DNA of 64,000 nt from Mycolicibacterium malmesburyense (GTDB taxonomy: Bacteria; Actinomycetota; Actinomycetes; Mycobacteriales; Mycobacteriaceae), in assembly GCF_001050015.1 (NCBI RefSeq), contig NZ_CVTB01000302.1, forward strand, positions 1 to 64,000. Reading direction: 5' to 3'. The notes below the pieces were generated by a model. That model was not told the DNA's origin, ran no database searches, and saw only the letters and a program-made list of their open reading frames with translations. The translations under genes were made by a program, and so were the position numbers. Within the stretch, counting starts at the first letter, position 1; each line of letters starts with the position of its first letter. Shown piece by piece: positions 48,944-59,740 of the stretch.

Positions 48944-49692
48944 GCGAGCAGCTCCGCGAGATCGGACACCACGATGTCAGCGCCGTTGCGCCGCAACGCG
49001 TCCGCCTGACCGACCCGGTCGACTCCGACCACCACGCCGAAGCCCCCGGCCCGTCCCGCTTCCACTCCGGACAGCGCGTCTTCGAACACGGCGCCGTGGT
49101 CGGGTTCCACGCCGAGAAGTTCGGCGGCGCGCAGGAACGAGTCCGGCGCGGGTTTGCCCGCGATGTTCTCCTCGCGCAACACGACACCGTCCACCCGGTG
49201 CTGAACGAACCGGGCCAGCCCGGTCAGTTCGAGGACCTCGCGGGTATTGGCGCTCGACGACACGACCGCGATGCCCAGTCCGGCGTTCGCCACCGCCTCC
49301 AGATAGCGCCGCGAACCCTCGAACACCTCCACGCCGTCGGTCTGCAGGATCTGTTGAAACATCTCGTTCTTCGCGTTGCCCAACCCGTGGACGCTCTCGT
49401 GTGTCGGCGGGTCGTCGGGATCGCCGTCGGGCAACTCGATGTCTCTGCTGGCGAGGAAGGACCGCACCCCGTCCTCACGCTTCTTACCGTCCACGTAGGT
49501 CAGGTAGTCGGTTTGCACATCGAACGGCGTGAAATCCTCACCGGCGCGCTCCGCCCGTCGCCGCAGGAAGTCGTCGAACATCGCCTTCCAAGCCTTCATG
49601 TGCACGCTCGCGGTATCCGTCAGCACGCCGTCGAGGTCGAACAGCGCAGCGCGGATCTTCTCGGGTAGTCCAAGCTCTCCGGTTCCAGGCAC
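48940..49692 (-). CDS. HAD-superfamily beta-phosphoglucomutase-like protein, Rv3400-like
   Basis: 250-residue HAD enzyme with motif [12 protein letters not shown] (nucleophile and acid Asp), helical cap about 30-140, motif II VVSSSAN, motif III Lys in [10 protein letters not shown] and motif [18 protein letters not shown], the DxDGVxxDT/EDxxxGxxA pattern of beta-phosphoglucomutases. It would convert beta-glucose-1-phosphate from the coupled GH65 enzyme to glucose-6-phosphate. GTG start. The promoter lies in the AT-rich gap shared with the divergent CD225 gene. Confidence 0.92.
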   Translation of the reverse strand: MPGTGELGLPEKIRAALFDLDGVLTDTASVHMKAWKAMFDDFLRRRAERAGEDFTPFDVQTDYLTYVDGKKREDGVRSFLASRDIELPDGDPDDPPTHESVHGLGNAKNEMFQQILQTDGVEVFEGSRRYLEAVANAGLGIAVVSSSANTREVLELTGLARFVQHRVDGVVLREENIAGKPAPDSFLRAAELLGVEPDHGAVFEDALSGVEAGRAGGFGVVVGVDRVGQADALRRNGADIVVSDLAELLA

Positions 49693-49749
49693 ACATCACC
49701 CATTCCCGTTATCGCGCGCGGACATACCAACTTACTGCACGATTTGAAA

Positions 49750-49781
49750 TTGACGTACACAGCAAACAATTGCCATATATT
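49750..49781 (+). promoter_or_regulatory. Candidate promoter in the AT-rich gap before the CD225 gene
   Basis: TTGACG (49750-49755) and TATATT (49776-49781), spacer 20, longer than ideal. It lies in an AT-rich divergent intergenic region (49693-49829). Only a candidate. Confidence 0.35.
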
Positions 49782-49829
49782 GAGCGAGCTTGTCGGTTTG
49801 ACAGGGTGCTACTCGAGAAAAGGGACACC

Positions 49830-50150
49830 ATGACCTATCCGCCTCAACCTCCGCCGCCTCCGCCCCAGGGTTACGGTCCACCGCCCGGTGGTGTCCCCGC
49901 CCAGCAGCCCGACAGCAATCTCGTGTGGGGGATTCTCGTTACGGTGTTGTGCTGCTTGCCGTTTGGCATCGTATCGATCATCAACGCCAGCAAGGTATCC
50001 GGTCTGTGGTCTTCGGGCCAGTACGCCCAGGCGCAGAAGGCCTCCGACGATGCGAAGAAGTGGGCGATCTGGGGTGCGATCGCCGGCGTGATCGTCATCG
50101 TCATCTACCTCATCGTCGGGGTCGCGGGCGGCGGCCTGGCCAACATGTGA
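49830..50150 (+). CDS. CD225/dispanin-family small membrane protein
   Basis: 106-residue protein with a Pro-rich cytoplasmic N-terminus (MTYPPQPPPPPPQGYGPPPG), an intramembrane/transmembrane segment NLVWGILVTVLCCLPFGIVSI followed by the conserved INASKVSGLWSSGQYAQAQKASDDAKKWA loop, and a second helix. That is the dispanin (interferon-induced transmembrane-like) pattern, common in actinobacteria. AAAAGGGA is the ribosome site. The next gene overlaps its stop (GTGA). Confidence 0.85.
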   Translation: MTYPPQPPPPPPQGYGPPPGGVPAQQPDSNLVWGILVTVLCCLPFGIVSIINASKVSGLWSSGQYAQAQKASDDAKKWAIWGAIAGVIVIVIYLIVGVAGGGLANM

Positions 50151-50557
50151 CGCACGTGCACTCGCTCACCGCGCCGCTGGCGGTCGCCACCGCCGCGGTC
50201 GGCGGGTGCGCGGCGATCTGGCTGGCCGACCCCACCGTGCCCGGCGGAATTCTGCCCGTCTGCCCGACCAAGGCGCTGCTCGGCATCGACTGCCCCGGGT
50301 GCGGGAGCCTGCGGATGATCTACTCGCTGCTGCATCTCGACGTCGCCGCGGCGGTCCGGTTCAACGCACTCGGCGTGCTCGCGTTGGTCTTCCTGCTGTG
50401 GGCGTACGGGACCTGGATCTACGGGTCCCTGGCGGGCAGGCGGGTGCGCAGTTGGCAGCACCTGCGGTGGTCGGCGCCGGTGGCAGTGGTGCTGACCTTG
50501 GCGTGGTTCGCTCTGCGCAACTTGCCGTTTGAGCCGTTCACCGCGCTGCACGTCTGA
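50147..50557 (+). CDS. DUF2752 small membrane protein
   Basis: 136-residue membrane protein with the DUF2752 hallmark CPTKALLGIDCPGCGSLRMIYSLLHLD (CPxCG plus hydrophobic helices) and three predicted transmembrane segments. The GTG start overlaps the stop of the CD225-family gene, a pairing frequent in actinobacteria. Function unknown. Confidence 0.85.
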   Translation: MTHVHSLTAPLAVATAAVGGCAAIWLADPTVPGGILPVCPTKALLGIDCPGCGSLRMIYSLLHLDVAAAVRFNALGVLALVFLLWAYGTWIYGSLAGRRVRSWQHLRWSAPVAVVLTLAWFALRNLPFEPFTALHV

Positions 50558-50573
50558 CGTCGGCGTGGCCAAC

Positions 50574-50579
50574 TAGACT
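50574..50579 (+). promoter_or_regulatory. -10 element of guaA (leaderless)
   Basis: TAGACT lies six bases before the guaA GTG, the standard geometry of a mycobacterial leaderless transcript. No clear -35 is visible. Confidence 0.5.
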
Positions 50580-50585
50580 GACCGC

Positions 50586-52145
<1,560 letters not shown>

Positions 52146-52222
52146 TTCTCCCCTCGTTTCTCCGCCTCTGAATCGACCGAACCCGCTTGACGCTGTCGGT
52201 GGGTGGGTGTTTACTCGGCATA

Positions 52223-52238
52223 TCGAACAAACGTTCGA
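52223..52238 (+). promoter_or_regulatory. SOS box (LexA site) before imuA'-imuB
   Basis: TCGAAC-AAAC-GTTCGA is a perfect palindrome matching the mycobacterial LexA consensus TCGAACNNNNGTTCGA, 37 bases before the imuA' start. It predicts DNA-damage induction of both genes. Confidence 0.95.
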
Positions 52239-52274
52239 AAAACTACTGAGTCAGACGGTGCGGGAGGTGCAGTT

Positions 52275-52958
52275 GTGACAGCTGCCGTGAACCTGGATCA
52301 GCGTCAGCTTACCCGCGCTGAACAGGTGGAACACCTGCGTCGCAAGATCGCGGCGGTGTCCAGCAAGGTGGGCGCGGGCAGGCGCGGAGCCGCATCGAAC
52401 ACCGAGCCGCTTCCGGACTCGGAAACTTTGCTGCCGATGCCCGAATCCCTGGACGGGCTGCTCCCGGCGCCGTTGCCGCGCGGGACGGTGGCGGTGGTGT
52501 CGGGCGCCCGGTCGCTGTCGCTGAGCATGGTCGCGGCGGTGACGAAGGACGGCGGGCACGCCGCGATTGTCGGCCAGCCCGACGTGGGCCTGCTGGCGGC
52601 CGTGGAGATGGGCGCCGACCTGAGCCGGATCGCGGTCATCCCCGAACCGGGCGCCGATCCGGTCGAGGTCGCCGCCGTGCTGATGGACGGGATGGATCTG
52701 GTGGTGCTCGGCCTTGGCGGGCGGTCGGTGCCGGCCACCCGCGCGCGGGCGGTCGTGGCCCGGGCCCGCCAGAAGGGCTGCACGCTGCTGGTCACCGGCG
52801 GCGACTGGCAGGGGGCGTCGGCGCGGCTGGAGGCCTCGGTGTGCGGCTATGAGATCACGGGTCAGGGACGTCCGGGGTTCGGTCGCATCAGCCGGGTCCG
52901 GCTGGCCATCCGGGCCAGGGGACGGTCGTTCGGGTCCGTCCGTGCGGTAGGCGGATGA
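52275..52958 (+). CDS. imuA': ImuA', mutasome accessory protein
   Basis: Partner of ImuB and DnaE2 in damage-induced mutagenesis. The 227-residue product is a divergent RecA-like protein without an intact P-loop: [28 protein letters not shown] sits where the nucleotide site would be, followed by [30 protein letters not shown]. The GTG at 52275 with GGGAGG 7 bases upstream is chosen because the SOS box lies inside any longer frame. imuB starts one base after its stop. Confidence 0.93.
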   Translation: MTAAVNLDQRQLTRAEQVEHLRRKIAAVSSKVGAGRRGAASNTEPLPDSETLLPMPESLDGLLPAPLPRGTVAVVSGARSLSLSMVAAVTKDGGHAAIVGQPDVGLLAAVEMGADLSRIAVIPEPGADPVEVAAVLMDGMDLVVLGLGGRSVPATRARAVVARARQKGCTLLVTGGDWQGASARLEASVCGYEITGQGRPGFGRISRVRLAIRARGRSFGSVRAVGG

Positions 52959-52959
52959 G

Positions 52960-54570
52960 TTGGCATCTTCGCGTGAGTCGGCACCGTCGCGCGTCCTCGC
53001 CATCTGGTGCATGGACTGGCCGGCCGTCGCCGCGGCGGCCGCGGCCGACCTGCCGTCCACCGCCCCGATCGCGGTGACCCTGGCCAACCGGGTCATCGCC
53101 TGCTCGGCATCGGCCCGATCGGCCGGGGTGCGGCGGAGGCTGCGCCGCCGCGAAGCGCAGGCGCGATGCCCCGAACTGCACGTGGTCACCGCCGACCCGG
53201 CGCGCGATGCCCGCCATTTCGAGAACGTGACCATCGCGGTGGACAACCTGGTGCCGCGCGCCGAGGTGTTGCGGCCGGGACTGCTGGTGCTTCCGGTCAG
53301 GGGCGCGGCCCGGTACTTCGGGTCCGAAGAAGCCGCCGCGGAGCGGTTGGTCGACGCGGTGGCGGCCGCCGGCGCCGAATGTCAGGTGGGGGTCGCCGAC
53401 CAGTTGCCCACTGCGGTCTTCGCCGCGCGGGCGGGGCGGATCGTCGAGCCCGGACAGGACGCGCGGTTCCTGTCGGTGCTGTCGATCCGCCAGCTGGCCA
53501 CCGAACCCAGCCTTGCCGCGCCCGGCCGCGAAGACCTCGCAGACCTGCTGTGGCGCATGGGGATTCGCAACATCGGGCAGTTCGCCGCGCTGTCCCGCAG
53601 CGATGTGGCCTCGCGGTTCGGGGCCGACGCGGTGGCCGCGCACCAGTTCGCACGCGGTGAGCCCACCCGTGGTCCGTCGGGCCGGGACCCCGATCCCGAA
53701 CTCGACGCCGTCATGGACTGCGATCCGCCGATCGACCGGGTGGACGCCGCGGCATTCGCCGGCCGGTCGCTGGCCGCGGACCTGCACCGCACCTTGGCCG
53801 CCTCCGGCGTGGGCTGCACCCGGCTGGCCATTCACGCCCGAACCGCCAACGGCGAAGAGCTGGAACGGGTTTGGCGCTGTGCCGAACCGCTGACCGAGGA
53901 CGCCACCGCCGACCGGGTGCGCTGGCAGCTCGACGGCTGGTTGAACAGGCGCAACCCCAACGACCGGCCCACCGCGCCCATCACGCTGATCCGGTTGCGC
54001 CCGGTGGAGGTGGTGTCGGCCGAGGCGCTGCAGCTGCCGCTGTGGGGAGGGGTGGGCGAAGAGGATCGACTGCGGGCCCGTCGCGCGCTGGTGCGCGTGC
54101 AGGGTCTGCTCGGACCGGAGGCGGTGCAGGTGCCGGTGCTCAGCGGAGGCCGGGGCCCCGCCGAACGCATCACGCTCACCCCGCTGGGGGACGAGCCGGT
54201 GCCGCGCGCCGATCCGCGTCAGCCGTGGCCCGGTCAACTGCCCGAACCGTCGCCGACCGTGCTGCTCGATGATCCGGTCGAGTTGTTCGACGACGACGGC
54301 CGTCCGGTGCGGGTGACCGCGCGCGGCCTGTTCTCCACCGACCCGGCGCGATTGGACGCGCCGGGAAAGGTGGTCAAGGCGGGCAGATTGGCCTGGTGGG
54401 CGGGGCCGTGGCCGGTCGACGAGCGGTGGTGGGATCCCGAAGGCCGCAAGGCGGGCCGCACCGCCCGCGCCCAGGTGCTGCTCGACGGTGCGCGCGATGC
54501 CAGGTCGGGACAGGCCCTGCTGCTGTGTTACCGGCAGCGCCGGTGGTACGTCGAAGGGATTTATGAATGA
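52960..54570 (+). CDS. imuB: ImuB, Y-family-like mutasome hub protein
   Basis: Catalytically inactive Y-family polymerase homologue that links ImuA' and DnaE2 to the sliding clamp. The 536-residue product opens VLAIWCMDWPAVAAAAAA, lacking the acidic metal ligands of an active polymerase, and has the beta-clamp motif QLPLWG at residues 358-363, as in M. tuberculosis ImuB. The C-terminal third (GRPVRVTARGLFSTDPARL onwards) is the interaction domain. It starts with a TTG one base past imuA' and shares its SOS-regulated transcript. Confidence 0.94.
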   Translation: MASSRESAPSRVLAIWCMDWPAVAAAAAADLPSTAPIAVTLANRVIACSASARSAGVRRRLRRREAQARCPELHVVTADPARDARHFENVTIAVDNLVPRAEVLRPGLLVLPVRGAARYFGSEEAAAERLVDAVAAAGAECQVGVADQLPTAVFAARAGRIVEPGQDARFLSVLSIRQLATEPSLAAPGREDLADLLWRMGIRNIGQFAALSRSDVASRFGADAVAAHQFARGEPTRGPSGRDPDPELDAVMDCDPPIDRVDAAAFAGRSLAADLHRTLAASGVGCTRLAIHARTANGEELERVWRCAEPLTEDATADRVRWQLDGWLNRRNPNDRPTAPITLIRLRPVEVVSAEALQLPLWGGVGEEDRLRARRALVRVQGLLGPEAVQVPVLSGGRGPAERITLTPLGDEPVPRADPRQPWPGQLPEPSPTVLLDDPVELFDDDGRPVRVTARGLFSTDPARLDAPGKVVKAGRLAWWAGPWPVDERWWDPEGRKAGRTARAQVLLDGARDARSGQALLLCYRQRRWYVEGIYE

Positions 54571-54599
54571 CGACCGCGTGACGGGGTACCCGCTCCTCG

Positions 54600-54830
54600 A
54601 TGACCGCCATACCGCCTGATCCAGAACCGGCCAACACACCGGACCTCGAGCCCGGTGGTGGAGTCCCGCCGGGAGCCACGCCACCCGACTCCGACCAGAC
54701 CTCGGGTGTGGGAGCCGTCGAATCTCGGCCCCGCCACCGCTGGACGCCGACGGCCATCGCGAGCGTCGTCGCGCTCGTGATCTTCCTACTGCTGTTCCTG
54801 GCCGTCGTGATCGGGGTGTTCGTCAGCTGA
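54600..54830 (+). CDS. DUF6480-type small tail-anchored protein
   Basis: 76-residue protein with the conserved N-terminal pattern PPDPEPANTPDLEPGGGVPPGATPPDS, a charged linker and one C-terminal transmembrane helix (AIASVVALVIFLLLFLAVVIG, about 52-73). Small proteins of this form are frequent in mycobacteria. Function unknown. The 3' end overlaps the convergent nucleoside hydrolase by 8 bases. Confidence 0.8.
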   Translation: MTAIPPDPEPANTPDLEPGGGVPPGATPPDSDQTSGVGAVESRPRHRWTPTAIASVVALVIFLLLFLAVVIGVFVS

Positions 54831-55860
54831 GCTTGGCGGCGAACGCACCGACGCGCGCGATGAACCGCTCGAAGAACGCGCCCGGGTCGACGTCAACGCC
54901 GATGAGCGCGTTGGGTTCCCGTGCCCAACGGTTGCTCCAGTCCGCGATGGTCATGCCGCGGGTCAGTGTGCCCGTCAGCTCGACGTCGACGGTGGTCGCC
55001 AGGTAGGTGACGAGGTCGGGGTCCAGCGCCACCGCCGCGGCCAGCGGATCGTGCAGATGCGCCAGATATCCCTCGCCCTGGTTGTGGTGGAACTCGAAGT
55101 AGAACCGCATGGCGTCTTCGAGCACCGCGATCAGCGGATTCTCCGACGCCGACCGGGTGCCGGGGTCGTCGGACACGCTCATCGCCGCCGACGGCGCACC
55201 GGCCTCCTCGGCGAGCCGGTTGAGCAGCGCGGGCGTCATCGCGATGTGCTCGGTCAGGTTCAGGCCCAACACGATCGGAAGGTGCGTGGGTTTATCGCCT
55301 CCCCACGCGGCGGTCCAGTTGGCGAACACCTCGGCGGCGGCCTCGGGATCCACGCTGATGTTCCACTCGGCGACGGGCGTCGTGTTGCCGCGGTAGTCGA
55401 ACGCGCCGCCCATGATCACCAGTCGGCGCAGCAGCGTGGGGAGGGTGGGTTCGGCGCGCAGCGCCAGCGCCAGGTTGGTCAGCGGCCCGGTGGCCACCGC
55501 GATGAGCTCTCCGGGAAACGCTCGCGCGGTGCGCACCCACGCCTCGGCGGCGTCGTATTCGGTCAGCCGGCGTCCGGACGCGGGCAGCGAGGCGTAACCC
55601 ATTCCTTCGGGACCGTGGGTGTCCTCTGCGGTGCGCAATGGTGAACTGACCGGCTGCTCGGATCCTTTCGAGACCGGAGTCTCGGGCATCCGGCAGAGGT
55701 CGAGCAGGCCGAGGTTGTTGCGGCAAACGGGTTGCACCGGAACGTTTCCCGCCGTCGAAGCGATACCGACCACCTCGGCTTCGTCGCTGGCGAACAGGTA
55801 GGCCAGCGCCATCGCGTCGTCGACGCCGGTGTCCACGTCGACGAAGACAGGCTGGGTCAC
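54823..55860 (-). CDS. iunH: Inosine-uridine preferring nucleoside hydrolase
   Basis: Cleaves the N-glycosidic bond of nucleosides for base salvage. The 345-residue product has the metal/ribose-binding N-terminal FVDVDTGVDDAMAL (DxDxGxDD), ATGPLTNLALAL, the conserved VIMGGAFDYRGNTTPVAEWNISVDPEAA and HDPLAAAVALDP. The GTG at 55860 is set by the DxDxGxDD motif beginning at residue 8; the in-frame extension upstream is antisense to the neighbour. TATCGT 7 bases before the GTG suggests a leaderless message. Confidence 0.94.
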   Translation of the reverse strand: MTQPVFVDVDTGVDDAMALAYLFASDEAEVVGIASTAGNVPVQPVCRNNLGLLDLCRMPETPVSKGSEQPVSSPLRTAEDTHGPEGMGYASLPASGRRLTEYDAAEAWVRTARAFPGELIAVATGPLTNLALALRAEPTLPTLLRRLVIMGGAFDYRGNTTPVAEWNISVDPEAAAEVFANWTAAWGGDKPTHLPIVLGLNLTEHIAMTPALLNRLAEEAGAPSAAMSVSDDPGTRSASENPLIAVLEDAMRFYFEFHHNQGEGYLAHLHDPLAAAVALDPDLVTYLATTVDVELTGTLTRGMTIADWSNRWAREPNALIGVDVDPGAFFERFIARVGAFAAKLS

Positions 55861-55874
55861 CTGGCCAACGATAG

Positions 55875-57854
55875 CTACCAGTGCACACCCGGGACGAGGC
55901 GCGCCGCGGACTTCACCGGCCGTGGGACGCGCAGGGGTCGCGGAGACTTCCTCGGGCGACGCGGTGTCCGCGCGATCGACGGGGAAGTCGGCACGCCTCG
56001 GGCCGCAGCGGAATCGGGATATCCGAGGTAGAGCTGGTGCAGCACCCGCCGGGACAGCTTCGGCGTGAAATAGTTTCCGAAGTCGGCGAGCGTGCCCAGC
56101 GGTGTGTCGATGCGCGCGGGCTTGTCGATCAGCCCGCGCACCACCATCGCGGCGGCGTGTTCGGCGGTGATCGGGGGCATCGGGTTGAGCCGGCGCGACG
56201 GCACGATCATCGGCGTGCGCACCAACGGCATGTGGATCGTCGTGAACGTGATGTGGTCGGACAGCGTCTCGGCCGCCACCACGTCGGCGAACGCGTCGAG
56301 CGCGGCCTTCGTCGGCAGATATGAGCTGTACTTCGGATTGCGCGCCTGTACACCGGCGCTCGACACGTTGACCACGTGACCGAATCGGCGTTCGCGCCAA
56401 TGCGGCAGCAGCGCAAGGACCATCCGCACTGCGCCGAAATAGTTGACCGCCATCACGCGCTCGTAGTCGTGCAGCCGGTCGGTGGAGGCGATCACCGAGC
56501 GGCGGATCGAGCGGCCGGCGTTGTTCACCAGATAGTCGACGTGGTCGAAGCGGCCGAGGATGTCCTTGACGGTGCTCTCGACCGATGTCGAGTCGGTGAC
56601 GTCACAGGTGAACGCATGGGCTTGTCCGCCGCCTGCCCGGATCTCGGCGACCAGGTCGTCGAGCGCATCGGCGTTGCGCGCCAACGCGAAAACCGTCGCG
56701 CCGCGTTCCGCGATCGCGATAGCCGATGCCCGCCCGATTCCGCTCGAGGCGCCGGTGACGATGACATGTTTGCCGACGAGCGGGCCGGCCGGATCGTCGC
56801 GCCGCGCCCGGTCGGGGTCGAGGTGGTCGGCCCAATAGCGCCACAGCACCGGCGCGTAGTCGGCGAAGTCGGGAACCGTGATCCCTGTGCCCTGCAACGC
56901 TTCTGCGGTGTGGGCGGCGGTGAAGGTCGGCATCACATCGACCACGTCGAGGATCTCGGCGGGCAGGCCGAGTTGGGTGGCCACCATGTTGCGCACCACC
57001 TTGGCGCGGCCGGTGGCCCTCAGCAGGGGCGTGGCGGCGGACCGGGGCAGGGAGGCGCGCAACGGGGGGAGCCCGGCGGTCTTGGCCACCGCGCGGTAGA
57101 TGCCGCGCAGCCCAATCGATTTCGGTGCCGTGAGATGGAAGGTCTGGCCGTCGCGGTCGGGCAGGTGCATCAGCGCGACGAGCGCGTCGGCGACATAGTC
57201 GACCGGGACGAGGTTGGTGCGGCCGGTGTCGGGCAGGGCGATCGGCGTGATCGACGGCAGCTTGGCCAGCTTCGCGAGCATCGGGAAGAAGTAATACGGG
57301 CCGTCGACCTTGTCCATCTCGCCGGTGCGCGAATCGCCGACGACGACGGCGGGCCGGTACACGCGGTATCGCAACCCCGGGGTGGAGCGGACCAGCTGTT
57401 CGGCCTCGAATTTGGTTTGGTGATACGGGGTCGGCAGGTCCTGGCCGACGTCGAAGTCGTCCTCGGTGAACTCGCCGCGGAAGGTGCCGGCGACGGCGAT
57501 CGACGACACGTGGTGCAGGGTCGCGTCGAACCGCAGCGCCAGTCCGGCCACCGCGCGGGTGCCGTCGACGTTGGCCGCACGTTGGTCGGCGTCGGAGGCG
57601 GTGATGTCGTAGACGGCGCCACAGTGCACGACGTGATCGACCGCACCGACGTCATGCACCCCGAGATCCGGTTCGCAGAGGTCGCCGACCAGTGGTTTCG
57701 CCCGCTCGCCCCAGGTCGCGGCCAGTCGCTCGAACCGAGACAGCGAGCCCCGCCGGACGAGGACCAGCACCTCGGCGTCGCTGTCGTGGGCCAACAATCG
57801 CGTGACGACCCGTCTGCCGATAAACCCGGTACCGCCGGTAACGACATAGCGCAT
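55875..57854 (-). CDS. acrA1: Acyl-CoA reductase/short-chain dehydrogenase fusion, AcrA1-like
   Basis: 659-residue two-domain enzyme like M. tuberculosis AcrA1 (Rv3391). Residues 1-370 form an extended-SDR, NAD-binding reductase domain (VVTGGTGFIGRRVV, YHQTKFEAE as the YxxxK site). Residues 385-640 form a second short-chain dehydrogenase (VIVTGASSGIGRAS, NNAGRS, YLPTK within SSYLPTKAAL). The assumed reaction is reduction of fatty acyl-CoA to aldehyde or alcohol for wax or storage lipid. The ATG at 57854 matches the reference length; an ATG three codons upstream is possible. Divergent from htdY, 55 bases apart. Confidence 0.9.
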   Translation of the reverse strand: MRYVVTGGTGFIGRRVVTRLLAHDSDAEVLVLVRRGSLSRFERLAATWGERAKPLVGDLCEPDLGVHDVGAVDHVVHCGAVYDITASDADQRAANVDGTRAVAGLALRFDATLHHVSSIAVAGTFRGEFTEDDFDVGQDLPTPYHQTKFEAEQLVRSTPGLRYRVYRPAVVVGDSRTGEMDKVDGPYYFFPMLAKLAKLPSITPIALPDTGRTNLVPVDYVADALVALMHLPDRDGQTFHLTAPKSIGLRGIYRAVAKTAGLPPLRASLPRSAATPLLRATGRAKVVRNMVATQLGLPAEILDVVDVMPTFTAAHTAEALQGTGITVPDFADYAPVLWRYWADHLDPDRARRDDPAGPLVGKHVIVTGASSGIGRASAIAIAERGATVFALARNADALDDLVAEIRAGGGQAHAFTCDVTDSTSVESTVKDILGRFDHVDYLVNNAGRSIRRSVIASTDRLHDYERVMAVNYFGAVRMVLALLPHWRERRFGHVVNVSSAGVQARNPKYSSYLPTKAALDAFADVVAAETLSDHITFTTIHMPLVRTPMIVPSRRLNPMPPITAEHAAAMVVRGLIDKPARIDTPLGTLADFGNYFTPKLSRRVLHQLYLGYPDSAAARGVPTSPSIARTPRRPRKSPRPLRVPRPVKSAARLVPGVHW

Positions 57855-57896
57855 GCGAGCCATCGTGGACCGCCGCGCCCGGAAGGTCAATGCCGA

Positions 57897-57902
57897 TATC
57901 GT
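57897..57902 (+). promoter_or_regulatory. -10 element of htdY (leaderless)
   Basis: TATCGT is 7 bases upstream of the htdY ATG, consistent with a leaderless or near-leaderless transcript. Confidence 0.45.
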
Positions 57903-57909
57903 TCCGGGT

Positions 57910-58779
57910 ATGCCTCTCGACCCCAACGCCATCGGCGCCAAGACCGACCCGCAACTGTTCGAATGGACCGACCGCGACACGCTGCTGTACGCGCTGGGTG
58001 TCGGCGCGGGTACCGCCGACCTCGCGTTCACCACGGAGAACAGTCACGGCATCGAGCAGCAGGTGCTGCCGACCTACGCGGTGATCGCGTGCCTGCCGTT
58101 CGCGGCGGCGGGCCTGATCGGCTCGTTCAACTTCGCGATGCTGCTGCACGGTTCGCAGGGGATCCGGCTCTACCAACCGCTGAAGCCGGCCGGCAAGCTC
58201 AGCGTCGTCGCGGAGGTCGCCGACATCCAGGACAAGGGTGAGGGCAAGAACGCGATCGTCATGCTCAAGGCGACGGGCACGGACCCCGACACGTCGACGG
58301 TCGTCGCCGAGACCTTCACGACGGCGGTCATCCGCGGTGAGGGTGGCTTCGGCGGGCAACCGGGACAGCGGCCGCCGGCTCCGGAGATTCCCGACCGTGA
58401 ACCGGATGCGCGAATTGCGTTGTCCACCCGGGAAGATCAGGCGTTGATCTATCGGTTGTCGGGTGACCGCAACCCGTTGCACAGCGATCCGTGGTTCGCG
58501 CGGGAACTGGCCGGGTTTCCGAAGCCGATCCTGCATGGGCTGTGCAGCTACGGTGTCGCGGGTCGGGCGCTGGTCGCCGAACTCGGTGGCGGTGATGCGA
58601 CGAAGATCGGCGCCATCGACGCCAGGTTCACCTCGCCGGTGTTCCCGGGGGAGACCTTGACGACGTCGATCTGGCGGACCGAGCCGGGCCGCGCGGTGTT
58701 CCGCACGGAGGCGTCCGAGCCCGACGGTTCGAATGCGCGCCTGGTGCTCGAGGACGGTGCGGCCGAATACCGCGACTGA
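57910..58779 (+). CDS. htdY: 3-hydroxyacyl-thioester dehydratase HtdY
   Basis: Double-hotdog enoyl-CoA hydratase 2/3-hydroxyacyl dehydratase. The 289-residue product has the N-terminal non-catalytic hotdog (YALGVGAGTADLAF) and a C-terminal hotdog with the hydratase-2 motif LSGDRNPLHSDPWFARELAGFPKPILHGLCSYG, including the Asp/His pair. The length matches M. tuberculosis HtdY (Rv3389c). The ATG at 57910 lies 7 bases after TATCGT; the 19 in-frame codons upstream are not homologous. It is followed by a universal stress protein. Confidence 0.94.
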   Translation: MPLDPNAIGAKTDPQLFEWTDRDTLLYALGVGAGTADLAFTTENSHGIEQQVLPTYAVIACLPFAAAGLIGSFNFAMLLHGSQGIRLYQPLKPAGKLSVVAEVADIQDKGEGKNAIVMLKATGTDPDTSTVVAETFTTAVIRGEGGFGGQPGQRPPAPEIPDREPDARIALSTREDQALIYRLSGDRNPLHSDPWFARELAGFPKPILHGLCSYGVAGRALVAELGGGDATKIGAIDARFTSPVFPGETLTTSIWRTEPGRAVFRTEASEPDGSNARLVLEDGAAEYRD

Positions 58780-58836
58780 CGCGCATTTGGTCGATCCGGC
58801 GGTGCGCGCCGCCGCGGATTGAAAGGATGGTCGACC

Positions 58837-59721
58837 ATGAGGCTCGTCGTTGGATATCTGGCCACTCCCGGCGGTGCGGACGCGCTGGCGCTCGGTGTGC
58901 GGTTCGCGCGAACGCTGGGCGCAGAACTCGACCTGTGCCTGGTGCTGCCGCCGGACCGGGTGGTGCCGTCGATCAAGCCGGTCGGGGATTTCGAGAAGCA
59001 TCTCGTCGCGCAGGCCGAGCAGTGGCTGGAGGAGGCCCGCGCGTCGGTGCCCGACGAGATCGTGGTGCGCAGCCACGTTCGTGTCGATGACTCGGCGGCC
59101 GATGGGCTGATCCAGGAGGCGGCGCGCGTCGAGGCCGACATGATCATCGTCGGTGGTTCGGGGGGCCTGGCCGCCAGCTTCTCGCTGGGATCGGTGGTCA
59201 ACGGGCTGTTGCACTCGGCGCCGTTGCCGGTCGCCGTGGCGCCGCGGGGTACTCGGAATTCACCCGTGGACCGCGTGCGGGAAGCGACGTGCGCGATCGG
59301 CGAGCGCGAGGGTTCAGAAGTCCTGTTGGACATGGCTGTTCGTTACAGCCGGGCGGCGGGCACGCCGCTACGGTTGGTGTCGCTGGTTGCGCTGGATCCG
59401 ACGTTCGGGGCGCTCCGTGGTGACGGCGATGCGGTGCGGGAGCGTGCGCTCGCCCACGCGCACCACGTATTGGAGTTGGCGAAATCCGAGTTGCCGGACG
59501 ACTTTCCGGTGACGTCGACGATTGCGGAGGGCGCGACGATCGAAGAGGCCGTGGGCAAGCTGGAGTGGCGCGACGGAGACCTGATCATGGTCGGGTCGAG
59601 CCGGCTCAGCGCGCCACGGCGGCTGTTCCTCGGGTCGAAGGCGGCCAAGATGCTGCGGGTGCTCGATGTGCCGATGGTGGTGGTTCCGCGCGAGCAGTTC
59701 GGGCCGGAAGACCTGCCGTAG
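58837..59721 (+). CDS. Universal stress protein, two tandem Usp domains
   Basis: 294-residue protein with two UspA folds in tandem. The first starts MRLVVGYLATPGGADALALG and has the nucleotide-binding GxxGxxxxxxxxGS pattern in VGGSGGLAASFSLGSVVNGLL. The second (about 150-290) has VGSSRLSAPRRLFLGSKAAKML, a similar but less canonical loop. Such proteins bind ATP or cAMP in mycobacteria; the neighbouring cyclase makes cAMP binding worth considering, as inference. GAAAGGA is the ribosome site. Confidence 0.88.
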   Translation: MRLVVGYLATPGGADALALGVRFARTLGAELDLCLVLPPDRVVPSIKPVGDFEKHLVAQAEQWLEEARASVPDEIVVRSHVRVDDSAADGLIQEAARVEADMIIVGGSGGLAASFSLGSVVNGLLHSAPLPVAVAPRGTRNSPVDRVREATCAIGEREGSEVLLDMAVRYSRAAGTPLRLVSLVALDPTFGALRGDGDAVRERALAHAHHVLELAKSELPDDFPVTSTIAEGATIEEAVGKLEWRDGDLIMVGSSRLSAPRRLFLGSKAAKMLRVLDVPMVVVPREQFGPEDLP

Positions 59722-59740
59722 CGGAGACTGACTTCGGACC

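Noticed and set aside
56376..58241. 621-codon plus-strand frame over acrA1 and the htdY start
   Set aside because: Gly/Val/Arg/Gln low-information translation; the overlapping reductase and dehydratase have full catalytic motifs.
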